A stretch of DNA of 33,435 nt from Kineococcus vitellinus (GTDB lineage: Bacteria; Actinomycetota; Actinomycetes; Actinomycetales; Kineococcaceae), in NCBI RefSeq assembly GCF_009906315.1, contig NZ_JAAALL010000010.1:1-33435 (forward strand). The letters are read 5' to 3'. Below, one piece after another: positions 15,868-22,905 of the stretch (its first letter is position 1; each line of letters starts with the position of its first letter). A program made the position numbers and the translations under genes. The notes under the pieces are model-generated. The model had not been told where the DNA came from. It saw only the letters and a list, made by a program, of their open reading frames with translations, and did not search any database.

Positions 15868-17133
15868 ATGGTCCGACTCGTCAGCGCCGTCTGGAGCCCC
15901 GACCAAGGGGACGTCGCCGGCTTGCCGCGCCGGCACCGCCGCCCGTGCCGCTACGACGCCTTCGTCCCCGACCGCCTCGTGGGGCGGGAGGTGCTGCTGC
16001 CCGCCGACGTGACCGCCGACGTCTCCGACGCCGAACGGGCGGTGCAGCAGCTCAACGCCTCCGGGGTGCCGTACCGCGGCTACGAGGCGATCGCCCGGCT
16101 GCTGCTGCGGGCCGAGGCGGTGGCGTCCTCGCGCATCGAGGGGCTGGAGATCGGCGGGCGCCGGCTGGCGCGCGCCGACGCCGCCCGTGCCGCCGACGGC
16201 TCCTCGCCCGACGAGGGCGCCGCGGAGGTGCTCGGCAACATCGACGCGATGCGGGCGGCCGTCGAGGACGTCGCCCGGCGACCCCGGCTGGACGTCGGCG
16301 CGATCCGCGACATCCACCGCGCCCTGCTGGCCGGAACCCGCGACGCCTCGTGGGCCGGTCAGGTGCGCGACCGGCAGAACTGGATCGGCGGGTCGAGCTA
16401 CGACCCCTGTGCCGCGGACTTCGTGCCGCCGCCGCCGGACGAGGTCGATGCGCTGCTCGAGGACCTCGTGGAGTACCTGGAGTCCGACCTGCACCCGCCC
16501 GTGGTGCAGGCGGCTCTCGCGCACGCGCAGTTCGAGACCATCCACCCGTTCGCCGACGGCAACGGGCGCACCGGCCGAGCCCTCGTCCACGTGGTCCTGA
16601 CCCGGCGGGGCCTCAGCCCGCACCACGTGCCACCGGTCAGCCTCGTGCTGGCCACCCGCAGCCGGGACTACGTGGCCGGCCTGGAGGCCTTCCGCGCCGA
16701 GGGACACGACGGCCTCGCCGAGTGGGTCGCCACGTTCGCGGCCGCCACGACCGAGGCGTGCGAGCGGGTCGCCGGGCTGACCGACGGCCTGGCGGTGCTG
16801 GACCGGCGCTGGCGCGAGGCGGTGGGGACCGTGCGGGCGGGCTCGACGGTGGCGCAGCTGCTCGACGACGTGCTGCCGCAGACGCCGGTGGTCACCGTCG
16901 CCTCCCTCGTCGCGGCGACCGGCCGGTCCGTGCAGGCCGTCAACGAGGCCGTCGAGCGCCTGCACTCCGCCGGCGTGCTGCGGCAGACGACCGCCGGGCG
17001 GCGCAACCGCGCCTTCGAGGTGGACGGGCTGATCGACCTCATCACCTCCTTCGAGCGCTCGCTGGCCTCCCCGGCCGGCGACACGGCGGTCGAACCGCCC
17101 GCCCGGCCGGTGCCACGGCGACCGGGCCGCTGA
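15868..17133 (+). CDS. Fic-family protein, class II, with C-terminal winged helix
   Basis: A 421-residue protein. The N-terminal part (about 30-110) is the Fic_N-type domain and holds the inhibitory helix ASSRIEGL, which fits (S/T)xxxE(G/N) with S87, E91 and G92. E91 is expected to block productive ATP binding, as in class II Fic proteins. The Fic core carries HPFADGNGRTGR (226-237), an intact HxFx(D/E)GNGRxxR motif, so AMP transfer from ATP to a hydroxyl side chain is predicted. Residues about 300-405 form a winged-helix module (VASLVAATGRSVQAVNEAVE), typical of Fic proteins thought to bind DNA. No antitoxin gene lies nearby, as expected when the inhibitor is built in. The target protein is unknown. 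ATG 15868 is chosen because it follows TATGAT by 6 nt; an in-frame TTG at 15838 would run through the dyad. Confidence 0.92.
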   Translation: MVRLVSAVWSPDQGDVAGLPRRHRRPCRYDAFVPDRLVGREVLLPADVTADVSDAERAVQQLNASGVPYRGYEAIARLLLRAEAVASSRIEGLEIGGRRLARADAARAADGSSPDEGAAEVLGNIDAMRAAVEDVARRPRLDVGAIRDIHRALLAGTRDASWAGQVRDRQNWIGGSSYDPCAADFVPPPPDEVDALLEDLVEYLESDLHPPVVQAALAHAQFETIHPFADGNGRTGRALVHVVLTRRGLSPHHVPPVSLVLATRSRDYVAGLEAFRAEGHDGLAEWVATFAAATTEACERVAGLTDGLAVLDRRWREAVGTVRAGSTVAQLLDDVLPQTPVVTVASLVAATGRSVQAVNEAVERLHSAGVLRQTTAGRRNRAFEVDGLIDLITSFERSLASPAGDTAVEPPARPVPRRPGR

Positions 17134-17170
17134 CGACGGGCGGGGGAGGACGGACGGGCGAGGACGATCC

Positions 17171-18985
17171 TCAGGTGGCGGGTTGCGCAGTGGTTCCGGT
17201 GCGCTCGCGCGCCCACTGCTGCACCGCGTCCGCCGCCACGGGCCGGGAGAACAGGTACCCCTGGACGACGTCGCAGCCCATGGCGGCCAGCGCCTCGCGC
17301 TGCTGCTCGGTCTCCACGCCCTCGGCGACCGTGCGCACGCCGAGGGCCTGGGCCAGCTGCACGCAGGCCCGCACGATGGCGGTGTCGCCGTCGCTGGCGC
17401 CCAGGCCGGTGACGAAGGAGCGGTCGATCTTCAGCTCGTCGACGGGGAAGCGCTGCAGGTAGGTCAGGCTCGCGTAGCCGGTGCCGAAGTCGTCGACGGA
17501 GACGCCGACGCCGAGCTCCTTGAGCGCCACCAGCGTGGCGGCGGCCGTGGCGGGGTCCGCCGCGAGCGAGGTCTCGGTGACCTCCAGGACGAGCAGGTGC
17601 GCCGGGAGGCGGTGGCGGCTCAGCGCGGTCGTGACCGCCTCCACCAGGCCGGGGTCGGTGAGCTGGCGCGTCGACAGGTTCACGGCGACCTCGACGGTCG
17701 CGCAGCCGGGGTCGCGGGCCCAGTCGGCGGCCTGGGCGACGGCGGCGTCCAGGACCCAGGCGCCCAGCTCGCGCACCAGGCCGGACTGCTCGGCGAGCTC
17801 GATGAACTGCACCGGCGCCAGCAGCCCCCGCGTCGGGTGCTGCCAGCGCACCAGCGCCTCCACGCCGACCAGCCGCCCGTCGCGCAGGCGCACCTGCGGC
17901 TGGTGGTGCAGGCGCAGCTGGCCGTCGGCGATGCCGCGGCGCAGTTCGCCGAGCAGCCGCAGGCGGTCGGCGGCCGCGCCGGTGCGGGTGGGGTCGTGCA
18001 CCTCCACGCGCCCGCGGCCGCGGGCCTTGGCGCGCTGCACCGCCACCGCCGCATCGTGCAGGACGCGCTGCGCCGCACCCGGGCCGGGCGGGGCGACGGC
18101 CGCGCCGATGCTCGCCGAGGCGACGACCTCCAGGCCGTCGAGGACGACCGGGGCGGTGAGCGCCTCCAGCAGCCGCTCGGCGAGGCCGCGGGCCGCCTCC
18201 ACGTCCTCGCAGCGCTCCACGACGGCGAACTCGTCGGCGGACAGGCGGGCCACCACGGCGCCCTCGCGCACGGCGGCGCCCAGCCGCGCGGCCACCGTCA
18301 GCAGCAGCTCGTCGCCGGCGGCGGTGCCCAGGCTCTCGTTGACGACCGCGAAGTGGTCCAGGTCCACCACGAGGACCCCGACGTCGCTGCGGCCGGCGGC
18401 GAGCGCCGCGCCCAGGTGCGCGGCCAGCCCGGCGCGGTTCGGCAGCCCCGTCAGCGGGTCGGCCAGCGCGAGGCGGCGCGCCTCGCCCTCCGCGGCGGCG
18501 CGGGCGTCCTCGGACTCCTCCGCGCGGTGCAGGGCGGCGATGAGCTCCTGCTCGTGGGCGCGCCGCTCGGGGGCGGCGAAGACGACGAGGCGCACCTCCG
18601 CGTCCGCGCCGGCGCGCGCGGGCACGCGGGTGGCGGTGACCAGGGCCGGGCGGCGGCTGCGGTCGGCGGCGACGACCTCCACGACCACCTCGCTGACGCT
18701 GCCGGTCGTGCCCAGCTGCGGTGCGCTGTGCGTGGACCACAGGATGCGGTCGCCCACCGGCAGCAGCCGGCCGAACGCCGAGCCCAGCAGGTCCTCGCGC
18801 CGGTGCCCCGTCCAGGTCAGGAACGTCTCGTTGACGCGGGTGATCCGCCCGCCGTCGGTGGTCGTGAGGTACCCGCAGGGGGCGTGCTCGAACAGCGCCT
18901 CGAACCCCCCGTCGGACGGCCCGTCGGACGGCACCTCGGCGGCGCCGCCGGGGGTCGCCGGAGTCGCGGGGGTCGTGGTGGTCAC
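17171..18985 (-). CDS. PAS - degenerate GGDEF - EAL protein (probable c-di-GMP phosphodiesterase)
   Basis: A 604-residue cytoplasmic signalling protein, GTG start at 18985, overlapping the hydrolase gene by four bases. Domains in order: a Thr/Pro-rich head, PAS (about 25-145; FEALFEHAPCGYLTTTDGGR, VNETFLTWTGHRREDLLGS), a coiled linker (145-170), GGDEF-like (about 170-330; ADPLTGLPNRAGL, VDLDHFAVVNESLG) and EAL (about 345-595). The signature loop is SADEF at 249-253 instead of GGDEF, so cyclase activity is unlikely and the domain may only bind GTP. The EAL domain keeps the known catalytic motifs: VEALVRWQHP, NLSTRQL, EVTETSL, VDDFGTGYASL, LKIDRSFV, AEGVET and QGYLFSRP. It should therefore hydrolyse c-di-GMP. 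The PAS domain probably receives a signal from the RsbQ-like partner. Confidence 0.93.
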   Translation of the reverse strand: MTTTTPATPATPGGAAEVPSDGPSDGGFEALFEHAPCGYLTTTDGGRITRVNETFLTWTGHRREDLLGSAFGRLLPVGDRILWSTHSAPQLGTTGSVSEVVVEVVAADRSRRPALVTATRVPARAGADAEVRLVVFAAPERRAHEQELIAALHRAEESEDARAAAEGEARRLALADPLTGLPNRAGLAAHLGAALAAGRSDVGVLVVDLDHFAVVNESLGTAAGDELLLTVAARLGAAVREGAVVARLSADEFAVVERCEDVEAARGLAERLLEALTAPVVLDGLEVVASASIGAAVAPPGPGAAQRVLHDAAVAVQRAKARGRGRVEVHDPTRTGAAADRLRLLGELRRGIADGQLRLHHQPQVRLRDGRLVGVEALVRWQHPTRGLLAPVQFIELAEQSGLVRELGAWVLDAAVAQAADWARDPGCATVEVAVNLSTRQLTDPGLVEAVTTALSRHRLPAHLLVLEVTETSLAADPATAAATLVALKELGVGVSVDDFGTGYASLTYLQRFPVDELKIDRSFVTGLGASDGDTAIVRACVQLAQALGVRTVAEGVETEQQREALAAMGCDVVQGYLFSRPVAADAVQQWARERTGTTAQPAT

Positions 18986-19821
18986 GGCCGCCCGGGCAGG
19001 TGCGCGAGGACCGCGGCGGCCGTCGCCGCCGGTGCGCTCACGTGCGGGCAGTGCCCGGAGGCGTCCAGGGCCACGAGCGTGGCGTGCGGCAGCCGCGCGG
19101 CGACCTCGCGCACGGCGCTGTCGACGGCGAGGGCGTCGTCGCGGCACTGCAGGACGACGGTCGGGGTGCTCACCCGGGTCAGCAGCTCGCGGGAGTCGGT
19201 GGTGAACGTCGCCCGTGCGAAGTCGCGGGCCGTGCCGGGGTGCAGCTGGCGCATGGCGCCGGTGAACTCCTCGCCCAGCTCGGGCCGGTCCGCGTTCCCC
19301 ATGAGCATGGGGGCGACGGTGGCGGTCCACGACAGGTAGTTGTGGTCCAGGGAGTCCAGCAGCTCGGCGACGTCCTCGTCGGAGAACCCGCCCTCGTAGC
19401 CGGTGGCGGCGTCGTCGGTGTAGCGCGCGGACGGGGCGACCATCACGACCTGCGCGAAGCGCTCCGGCGCCCGCAGCGCGGCGCGCGCGGCGATCATCGA
19501 GCTGACGCTGTGGCCCACGACGACGACGTCGTGCAGGTCCAGCTCCTCGCACACCGCCACCAGGTCGGCGGCGTAGCCGTCGAGGGTGGAGTAGCGCTCG
19601 CGGTCGTAGGCCGCGGGGTCGAAGCCGCCGGCACCGGCCTGGTCCAGCAGCACGACGCGGTGCCCGTCCAGCAGCGCCGGCAGCACCCGGTCCCAGGCGT
19701 GCTGGTCGGTGCCGAAGCCGTGCACGAGGAGCAGCACCGGGCCGGCCGGGTCGCCCAGGACGCGCACGCGGTGGCGGGCGGCTGCGGTGCCGACCGTCTC
19801 GACGGTGGGGTGGGTGGTCAC
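18982..19821 (-). CDS. RsbQ-like alpha/beta hydrolase
   Basis: A 279-residue cytoplasmic hydrolase of the RsbQ/KAI2/D14 type. The start GTG 19821 has GGAGGAG 6 nt upstream, and that Shine-Dalgarno lies inside a small ACTCC/GGAGT hairpin. Match to Bacillus subtilis RsbQ, recalled from memory, runs along the whole length: LLVHGFGTDQHAWDRVLPAL, HRVVLLDQAGAGGFDPAAYD, RYSTLDGYAADLVAVCEELD, VVVGHSVSSM and VVLQCRDDALAV...GHCPH. The expected triad is S105, D228 or D229, and H257. In Bacillus, RsbQ works with the PAS domain of the phosphatase RsbP in energy-stress signalling, probably by making or sensing a small ligand. Here the overlapping next gene is a PAS-GGDEF-EAL protein, so the output would be c-di-GMP level. 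A plain esterase is the alternative. Confidence 0.9.
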   Translation of the reverse strand: MTTHPTVETVGTAAARHRVRVLGDPAGPVLLLVHGFGTDQHAWDRVLPALLDGHRVVLLDQAGAGGFDPAAYDRERYSTLDGYAADLVAVCEELDLHDVVVVGHSVSSMIAARAALRAPERFAQVVMVAPSARYTDDAATGYEGGFSDEDVAELLDSLDHNYLSWTATVAPMLMGNADRPELGEEFTGAMRQLHPGTARDFARATFTTDSRELLTRVSTPTVVLQCRDDALAVDSAVREVAARLPHATLVALDASGHCPHVSAPAATAAAVLAHLPGRP

Positions 19822-19987
19822 GGCGGACTCCTCCGGAGTGGTGCCCCGCGCGGTCTCGACGGGCTGCCCCGGGAGCATCGGCAGGTGCGGGCCGGGGCTT
19901 GAGCGGCGCCGCCCGCGGGCCCGGCCGGTGGCGGCCGGTCGACCCCGCAGCACCCGGTCGGCCCGCGCGCGGCCGGCGGCCGGTGCG

Positions 19988-20000
19988 CCACGATCAGCGG
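19988..20000 (+). promoter_or_regulatory. Possible leaderless-type -10 element for the 304-aa gene
   Basis: CACGAT ends 6 nt before the GTG at 20001 and keeps the two best conserved -10 positions (A at 2, T at 6). No Shine-Dalgarno is present. The rest of the 179-bp divergent gap (19822-20000) is GC-rich with no other site I can support. Confidence 0.3.
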
Positions 20001-20915
20001 GTGCGGATCGTGGTGGACAGGGACAGCGTGGCGATGGGTGACGACGTCGAGCCCCACCGGCGCATCGTCGAGGTGCCCGACGACGCCCCGCTGGAGGAGG
20101 TGCTGCGCCGCACCGCCCCCGACGTCTCCGTCTCCGGCGGCTCCACCTGGATCACCACCTGGAACGGCGTCCCCGTCGCCGTGCACTCCTCCCGCTGGGG
20201 CACCGGCAGGGTCTGGGACGAGCGCTACCGCACGCTCGCCGACCTGCCGCCCGGCGAGGGCACGCCGGTGCTGTTCCACCGGTACTGGGCGCAGGTGGAC
20301 GCCGACTGGCTGCTGGAGCGGCTGCGCGCCGGGGAACCCCTGGACCGCGGGACCCTGGAGCGGCAGTGGGCGCCCCTCGCCGAGCAGCGCCGCGAGCACG
20401 CGCTGCGCGAGCGCGAGCGCACCCACCCGGGCCGGCTGCTCGACACCGCCACCGTCGCCGCGCTGACGGCGCTGGGCGCCCGCGTCGAGGTGCACACCGA
20501 CCGGGTGTGCCGCTTCACCGTCGAACCCGCCGGGGGTCCCGGTGCCGCCTGGCGCGCCGAGCTGCACGACACGATGACGCTGGTGTGGACGCCCGCGGGG
20601 CGCTGCGGCAGCGTGCGCCCGACCGCGCTCGCGCAGCCGTGGCTGGTCGCCCTCGTCGGGGCCGCGGTCAGCGGCCGGGGTGCGGACGCGCTGCCCGCAC
20701 CGGCCGTCGCCTCGGACGTGCGCCGCAGCCCGTCGCTGTGGACGGTGACCCGCACGGTGGACGGCCGCCAGGAGCTGGCGCAGCTGCCCGACGAGGAGCA
20801 CGCGCAGTGGTTCCGCCGCACCCTGGGCCGCTCGGTGCAGGAGGTGGCCGCCGCGTACGCGGACGTGCCGGAACGGCCCCGCGGCCTCGGCCGGTGGCTG
20901 CGCCGCAGGCGCTGA
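20001..20915 (+). CDS. Uncharacterised protein, 304 aa
   Basis: I do not recognise this protein. It has no signal peptide or membrane segment. It begins MRIVVDRDSVAMGDDVEPHR and has an acidic N-terminal third with strand-like segments (GGSTWITTWNGVPVAVHSSR). A charged helix rich in Arg/Glu follows near residues 120-150 (AEQRREHALRERERTHPG), then a beta-rich middle and a strongly basic end (RGLGRWLRRRR). GTG 20001 is preferred over the upstream ATG at 19899, whose extra 34 residues are Pro/Arg-rich and look non-coding. Codon bias at third positions is normal for the window, which supports a real gene. It is followed by another orphan, the 88-aa protein, after a 236-bp gap. Confidence 0.7.
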   Translation: MRIVVDRDSVAMGDDVEPHRRIVEVPDDAPLEEVLRRTAPDVSVSGGSTWITTWNGVPVAVHSSRWGTGRVWDERYRTLADLPPGEGTPVLFHRYWAQVDADWLLERLRAGEPLDRGTLERQWAPLAEQRREHALRERERTHPGRLLDTATVAALTALGARVEVHTDRVCRFTVEPAGGPGAAWRAELHDTMTLVWTPAGRCGSVRPTALAQPWLVALVGAAVSGRGADALPAPAVASDVRRSPSLWTVTRTVDGRQELAQLPDEEHAQWFRRTLGRSVQEVAAAYADVPERPRGLGRWLRRRR

Positions 20916-20922
20916 GCGCCCG

Positions 20923-20961
20923 CCGGGAGCGTGGCCGGGGACCTCGGACGAGGGCTCCCGG
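20923..20961. terminator. Possible terminator hairpin after the 304-aa gene
   Basis: CCGGGAGC (20923-20930) and GCTCCCGG (20954-20961) are complementary across a 23-nt GC-rich loop, starting 7 bp after the stop codon. The loop is long and no U-tract follows, so this is only suggestive. Confidence 0.3.
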
Positions 20962-20973
20962 AGGGGCCGGTGA

Positions 20974-21000
20974 GGGAAGTTCTCGCAGGTCAGCGGTGTT
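20974..21000 (+). promoter_or_regulatory. Possible SigR/SigH-like promoter before the 88-aa gene
   Basis: GGGAAG (20974-20979), 18 bp, then GTT (20998-21000) resembles the GGAA(T)-N18-GTT consensus of the thiol-oxidative-stress ECF sigma factors of actinobacteria. It would give an mRNA leader of roughly 140 nt before the GTG at 21152. A single short motif match can occur by chance. Confidence 0.3.
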
Positions 21001-21151
21001 GAGGAGAGTGGCGGGGCACCGTCGAGGCCCCGGGCTCCACCCCTCGTCGCCGCGAGCGACTCCCGTGCCGACAGGCGCGCTCCCGGTGCACCGCCACCAC
21101 CCTCTCCCCGGCCCCCCAGCGGGACCGGACCCACCCAGCCAGGAGGCAACC

Positions 21152-21418
21152 GTGAAGGGCGATCGTGTCGAGATCGTCGTCGACGCCGGCGGCGACACCC
21201 GCACCTACCAGGTCGAGGCGACCCGCGCGGGCCGCCGCGTGGACGTCAGCCACGGGCGCGGGCTCGTGGAGGTCACCGAGGTCACCCGCGGCGGCACGCC
21301 CGTGCGCACGGCCCGGTTCATGGCGGCGCGCGTCATCGCGCTCGTCGAGCACCCCTCGCCCCGCGCGGGCGCCGAGGACGACGAGGAGACGGTGACGCCG
21401 CTGCGCGTCACCGCCTGA
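21152..21418 (+). CDS. Small uncharacterised protein, 88 aa
   Basis: The GTG start at 21152 has a strong Shine-Dalgarno, AGGAGG at 21141-21146, 5 nt upstream, which fixes the start. The product (MKGDRVEIVVDAGGDTRTYQ...) looks like a small mixed alpha/beta or beta-rich domain. Strands of alternating hydrophobic residues (VEIVVDAG, RRVDVSHGRGLVEVTEVT) are followed by a helix (TARFMAARVIALVEHP) and an acidic tail (AGAEDDEET). There are no Cys residues, no signal peptide and no family I can name. It sits convergent to the Nramp-like gene, sharing a terminator region. Confidence 0.75.
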   Translation: MKGDRVEIVVDAGGDTRTYQVEATRAGRRVDVSHGRGLVEVTEVTRGGTPVRTARFMAARVIALVEHPSPRAGAEDDEETVTPLRVTA

Positions 21419-21445
21419 CGCACCCCGCTCGACGCACCACCCCGC

Positions 21446-21484
21446 GGCGTCGCCGGACCGCCCTCACAGGCGGCCGGCGACGTC
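21446..21484. terminator. Bidirectional terminator hairpin between convergent genes
   Basis: CGCCGGACCGCC (21451-21462) pairs with GGCGGCCGGCG (21469-21479) around the loop CTCACA, with one bulged A. Pairing continues outward by several bases to about 21446 and 21484. The structure covers the 45-bp gap between the 88-aa gene and the Nramp-like gene and includes the latter's stop codon and last codons. It has no U-tract, so it would be an actinobacterial L-shaped terminator working for both directions. Confidence 0.6.
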
Positions 21485-22801
21485 CGTCACGAGCAGCGCG
21501 GTGAACAGCACCGAGGCCGCTCCCAGCAGCCCGTTGGACACCCAGCCGGAGCGGCCCTCGCGCGCGATGCGCCGGGAGTTCAGCAGCAGCATGAGCGTGA
21601 TGGCCAGGAACGGCATGAACACCGAGCCGAGCAGGCCGTAGACCAGCGTGAGCCCGAACGGCTTGTCGATGAACAGCAGCGCCATCGGCGGGAACGTCAG
21701 CCACAGCAGGTACCCGCGGAACGCGAGCGACCTCTCCACCGCGACGGCGCGGTAGCCCTCGCGCGTCGGCTCCGCGCCCGTGACGTCGGCGCGGGCGGCG
21801 CCGCCGGGACCGACCTCGGCGGCGCGCCCGTGCGGCAGCCGCACCGCGCGGGTGAGGTCGGCGAACATCAGCGACACCCCGTTCCACACCCCCAGCAGCG
21901 ACGACGACGTCACCGCGAGGAACCCGACGAGGAACAGCAGCCGGGCCCACTGCCCGTAGGTCTCGCCCAGCGCCGCGCCGAGGGTGAGCAGGCCGTCGTC
22001 GCCCTCGGTGAGGTCCTGGCCGAAGAGCATCGTCGAGCCGACGACGAGCATCGCGACGACGAAGATCCCGGTCATCGCGTAGCCCACGGCGTTGTCCAGC
22101 CGCATCATCGACAGCCAGCCGGTGCCGCGCCAGCCCTTGGCGAACATCCAGTACCCGTAGGCCGCCATCGTGATGGTGCCGCCGACCCCGCCGACGAGGC
22201 TGAGGACGTAGATCGTCGAACCGTCCGGCAGCCGCGGCACCAGACCGCTCGCCAGGTCCCCCAGGTCGGGGGTGACGAGGACGGCGACGGAGACGACGGA
22301 GACGAACTTCAGCAGCACCAGCACCGTCATGAACTTCTCGAACGCGTGGTAGCGCTGCGCCCACACGAGCAGCAGCCCGGCGACACCGGCGATCATCGCC
22401 CAGTAGCGCACCGACAGGCCGCCGAAGAGGGCGTTGAGCGGCAGGCCCACCGCGGACATCGCCGTCGCCCCGTACACGAAGCCCCACAGCACGATGTAGA
22501 CGCCGAAGAACGTCGTCGCCCACCGCCCCAGCCGGCGCCAGCCGTCGAGCAGCGTCGTGCCGGAGGCCAGGTGCCAGCGGCCGACGCCCTCACCGAGCGC
22601 CAGCTTGAGGACCGCGCCGGCCACGGCCGCCCACAGCAGCGCGGTGCCGTACTGGGCCCCCGCCACCATCGTCGCGACCAGGTCGCCGGCGCCGACGCCG
22701 GTGGCCGCGGCGAGCAGGCCGGGGCCGATCTGCCGGACCTTCTGCCGGACCCCGACCGGGGGCGTGAGGTGGACGGAGGGGCCGGTGTCGACCGTCGCCA
22801 T
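21464..22801 (-). CDS. Divergent Nramp-family transporter
   Basis: A 445-residue inner-membrane protein with about eleven hydrophobic helices and the Nramp/LeuT-type layout. Helix 1 has the family frame GPGLLAAATGVGAGDLVAT, but the metal-binding DPGN is replaced by GAGD (37-40). Helix 6 has TITMAAYGYWM where classical members have the MPH metal ligands. So it belongs to a divergent branch, and transport of Mn2+ or Fe2+ should not be assumed. A charged loop near residues 325-360 (Gly/Ala/Arg-rich) separates helices 8 and 9. Start ATG 22801 has GAGGAG 9 nt upstream. It follows the LacI-type gene by 104 bp on the same strand, and that gap holds alternative hairpins. Confidence 0.85.
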   Translation of the reverse strand: MATVDTGPSVHLTPPVGVRQKVRQIGPGLLAAATGVGAGDLVATMVAGAQYGTALLWAAVAGAVLKLALGEGVGRWHLASGTTLLDGWRRLGRWATTFFGVYIVLWGFVYGATAMSAVGLPLNALFGGLSVRYWAMIAGVAGLLLVWAQRYHAFEKFMTVLVLLKFVSVVSVAVLVTPDLGDLASGLVPRLPDGSTIYVLSLVGGVGGTITMAAYGYWMFAKGWRGTGWLSMMRLDNAVGYAMTGIFVVAMLVVGSTMLFGQDLTEGDDGLLTLGAALGETYGQWARLLFLVGFLAVTSSSLLGVWNGVSLMFADLTRAVRLPHGRAAEVGPGGAARADVTGAEPTREGYRAVAVERSLAFRGYLLWLTFPPMALLFIDKPFGLTLVYGLLGSVFMPFLAITLMLLLNSRRIAREGRSGWVSNGLLGAASVLFTALLVTDVAGRL

Positions 22802-22873
22802 GGGTTCTCGCTCCTCGTCGCGCGGGAAGGGCCGGGACGAGGCGCCGAGGGCGGCGCCTCGGCGGTCAGCCTA
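22802..22873 (-). promoter_or_regulatory. Leader of the Nramp-like gene with alternative hairpins and a pairable Shine-Dalgarno
   Basis: On the minus strand, TAGGCT (22873-22868) is a plausible -10. The predicted RNA then opens with a 9-bp hairpin, CGAGGCGCC (22861-22853) with GGCGCCTCG (22846-22838). Overlapping bases can instead form CGCCGAGG/CCTCGGCG (22864-22857 with 22850-22843). The 3' arm continuation CCTCGTC can also pair with GACGAGG, which covers the start of the Shine-Dalgarno GAGGAG. Mutually exclusive pairings of this kind could control translation. Alternatively the hairpin is simply the terminator of the LacI-type gene. No known riboswitch class is recognised. Confidence 0.35.
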
Positions 22874-22905
22874 CGAGGAGGGGTGCGCGGCGCGCGGCGG
22901 CGCGC

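Noticed and set aside
11161-17133. Defence island (Schlafen-like plus Fic)
   Set aside because: The two genes are separated by an ordinary two-component system and serine hydrolase, with no nuclease, methylase or other defence gene and no mobility gene nearby. Base composition outside the dyads is like the neighbours.
17171-18985. Active diguanylate cyclase
   Set aside because: The signature motif is SADEF instead of GGDEF, which normally abolishes activity; only the EAL side looks catalytic.
22802-22905. Known Mn2+ riboswitch before the Nramp-like gene
   Set aside because: The leader is only about 60 nt and lacks the conserved loops of the yybP-ykoY class.
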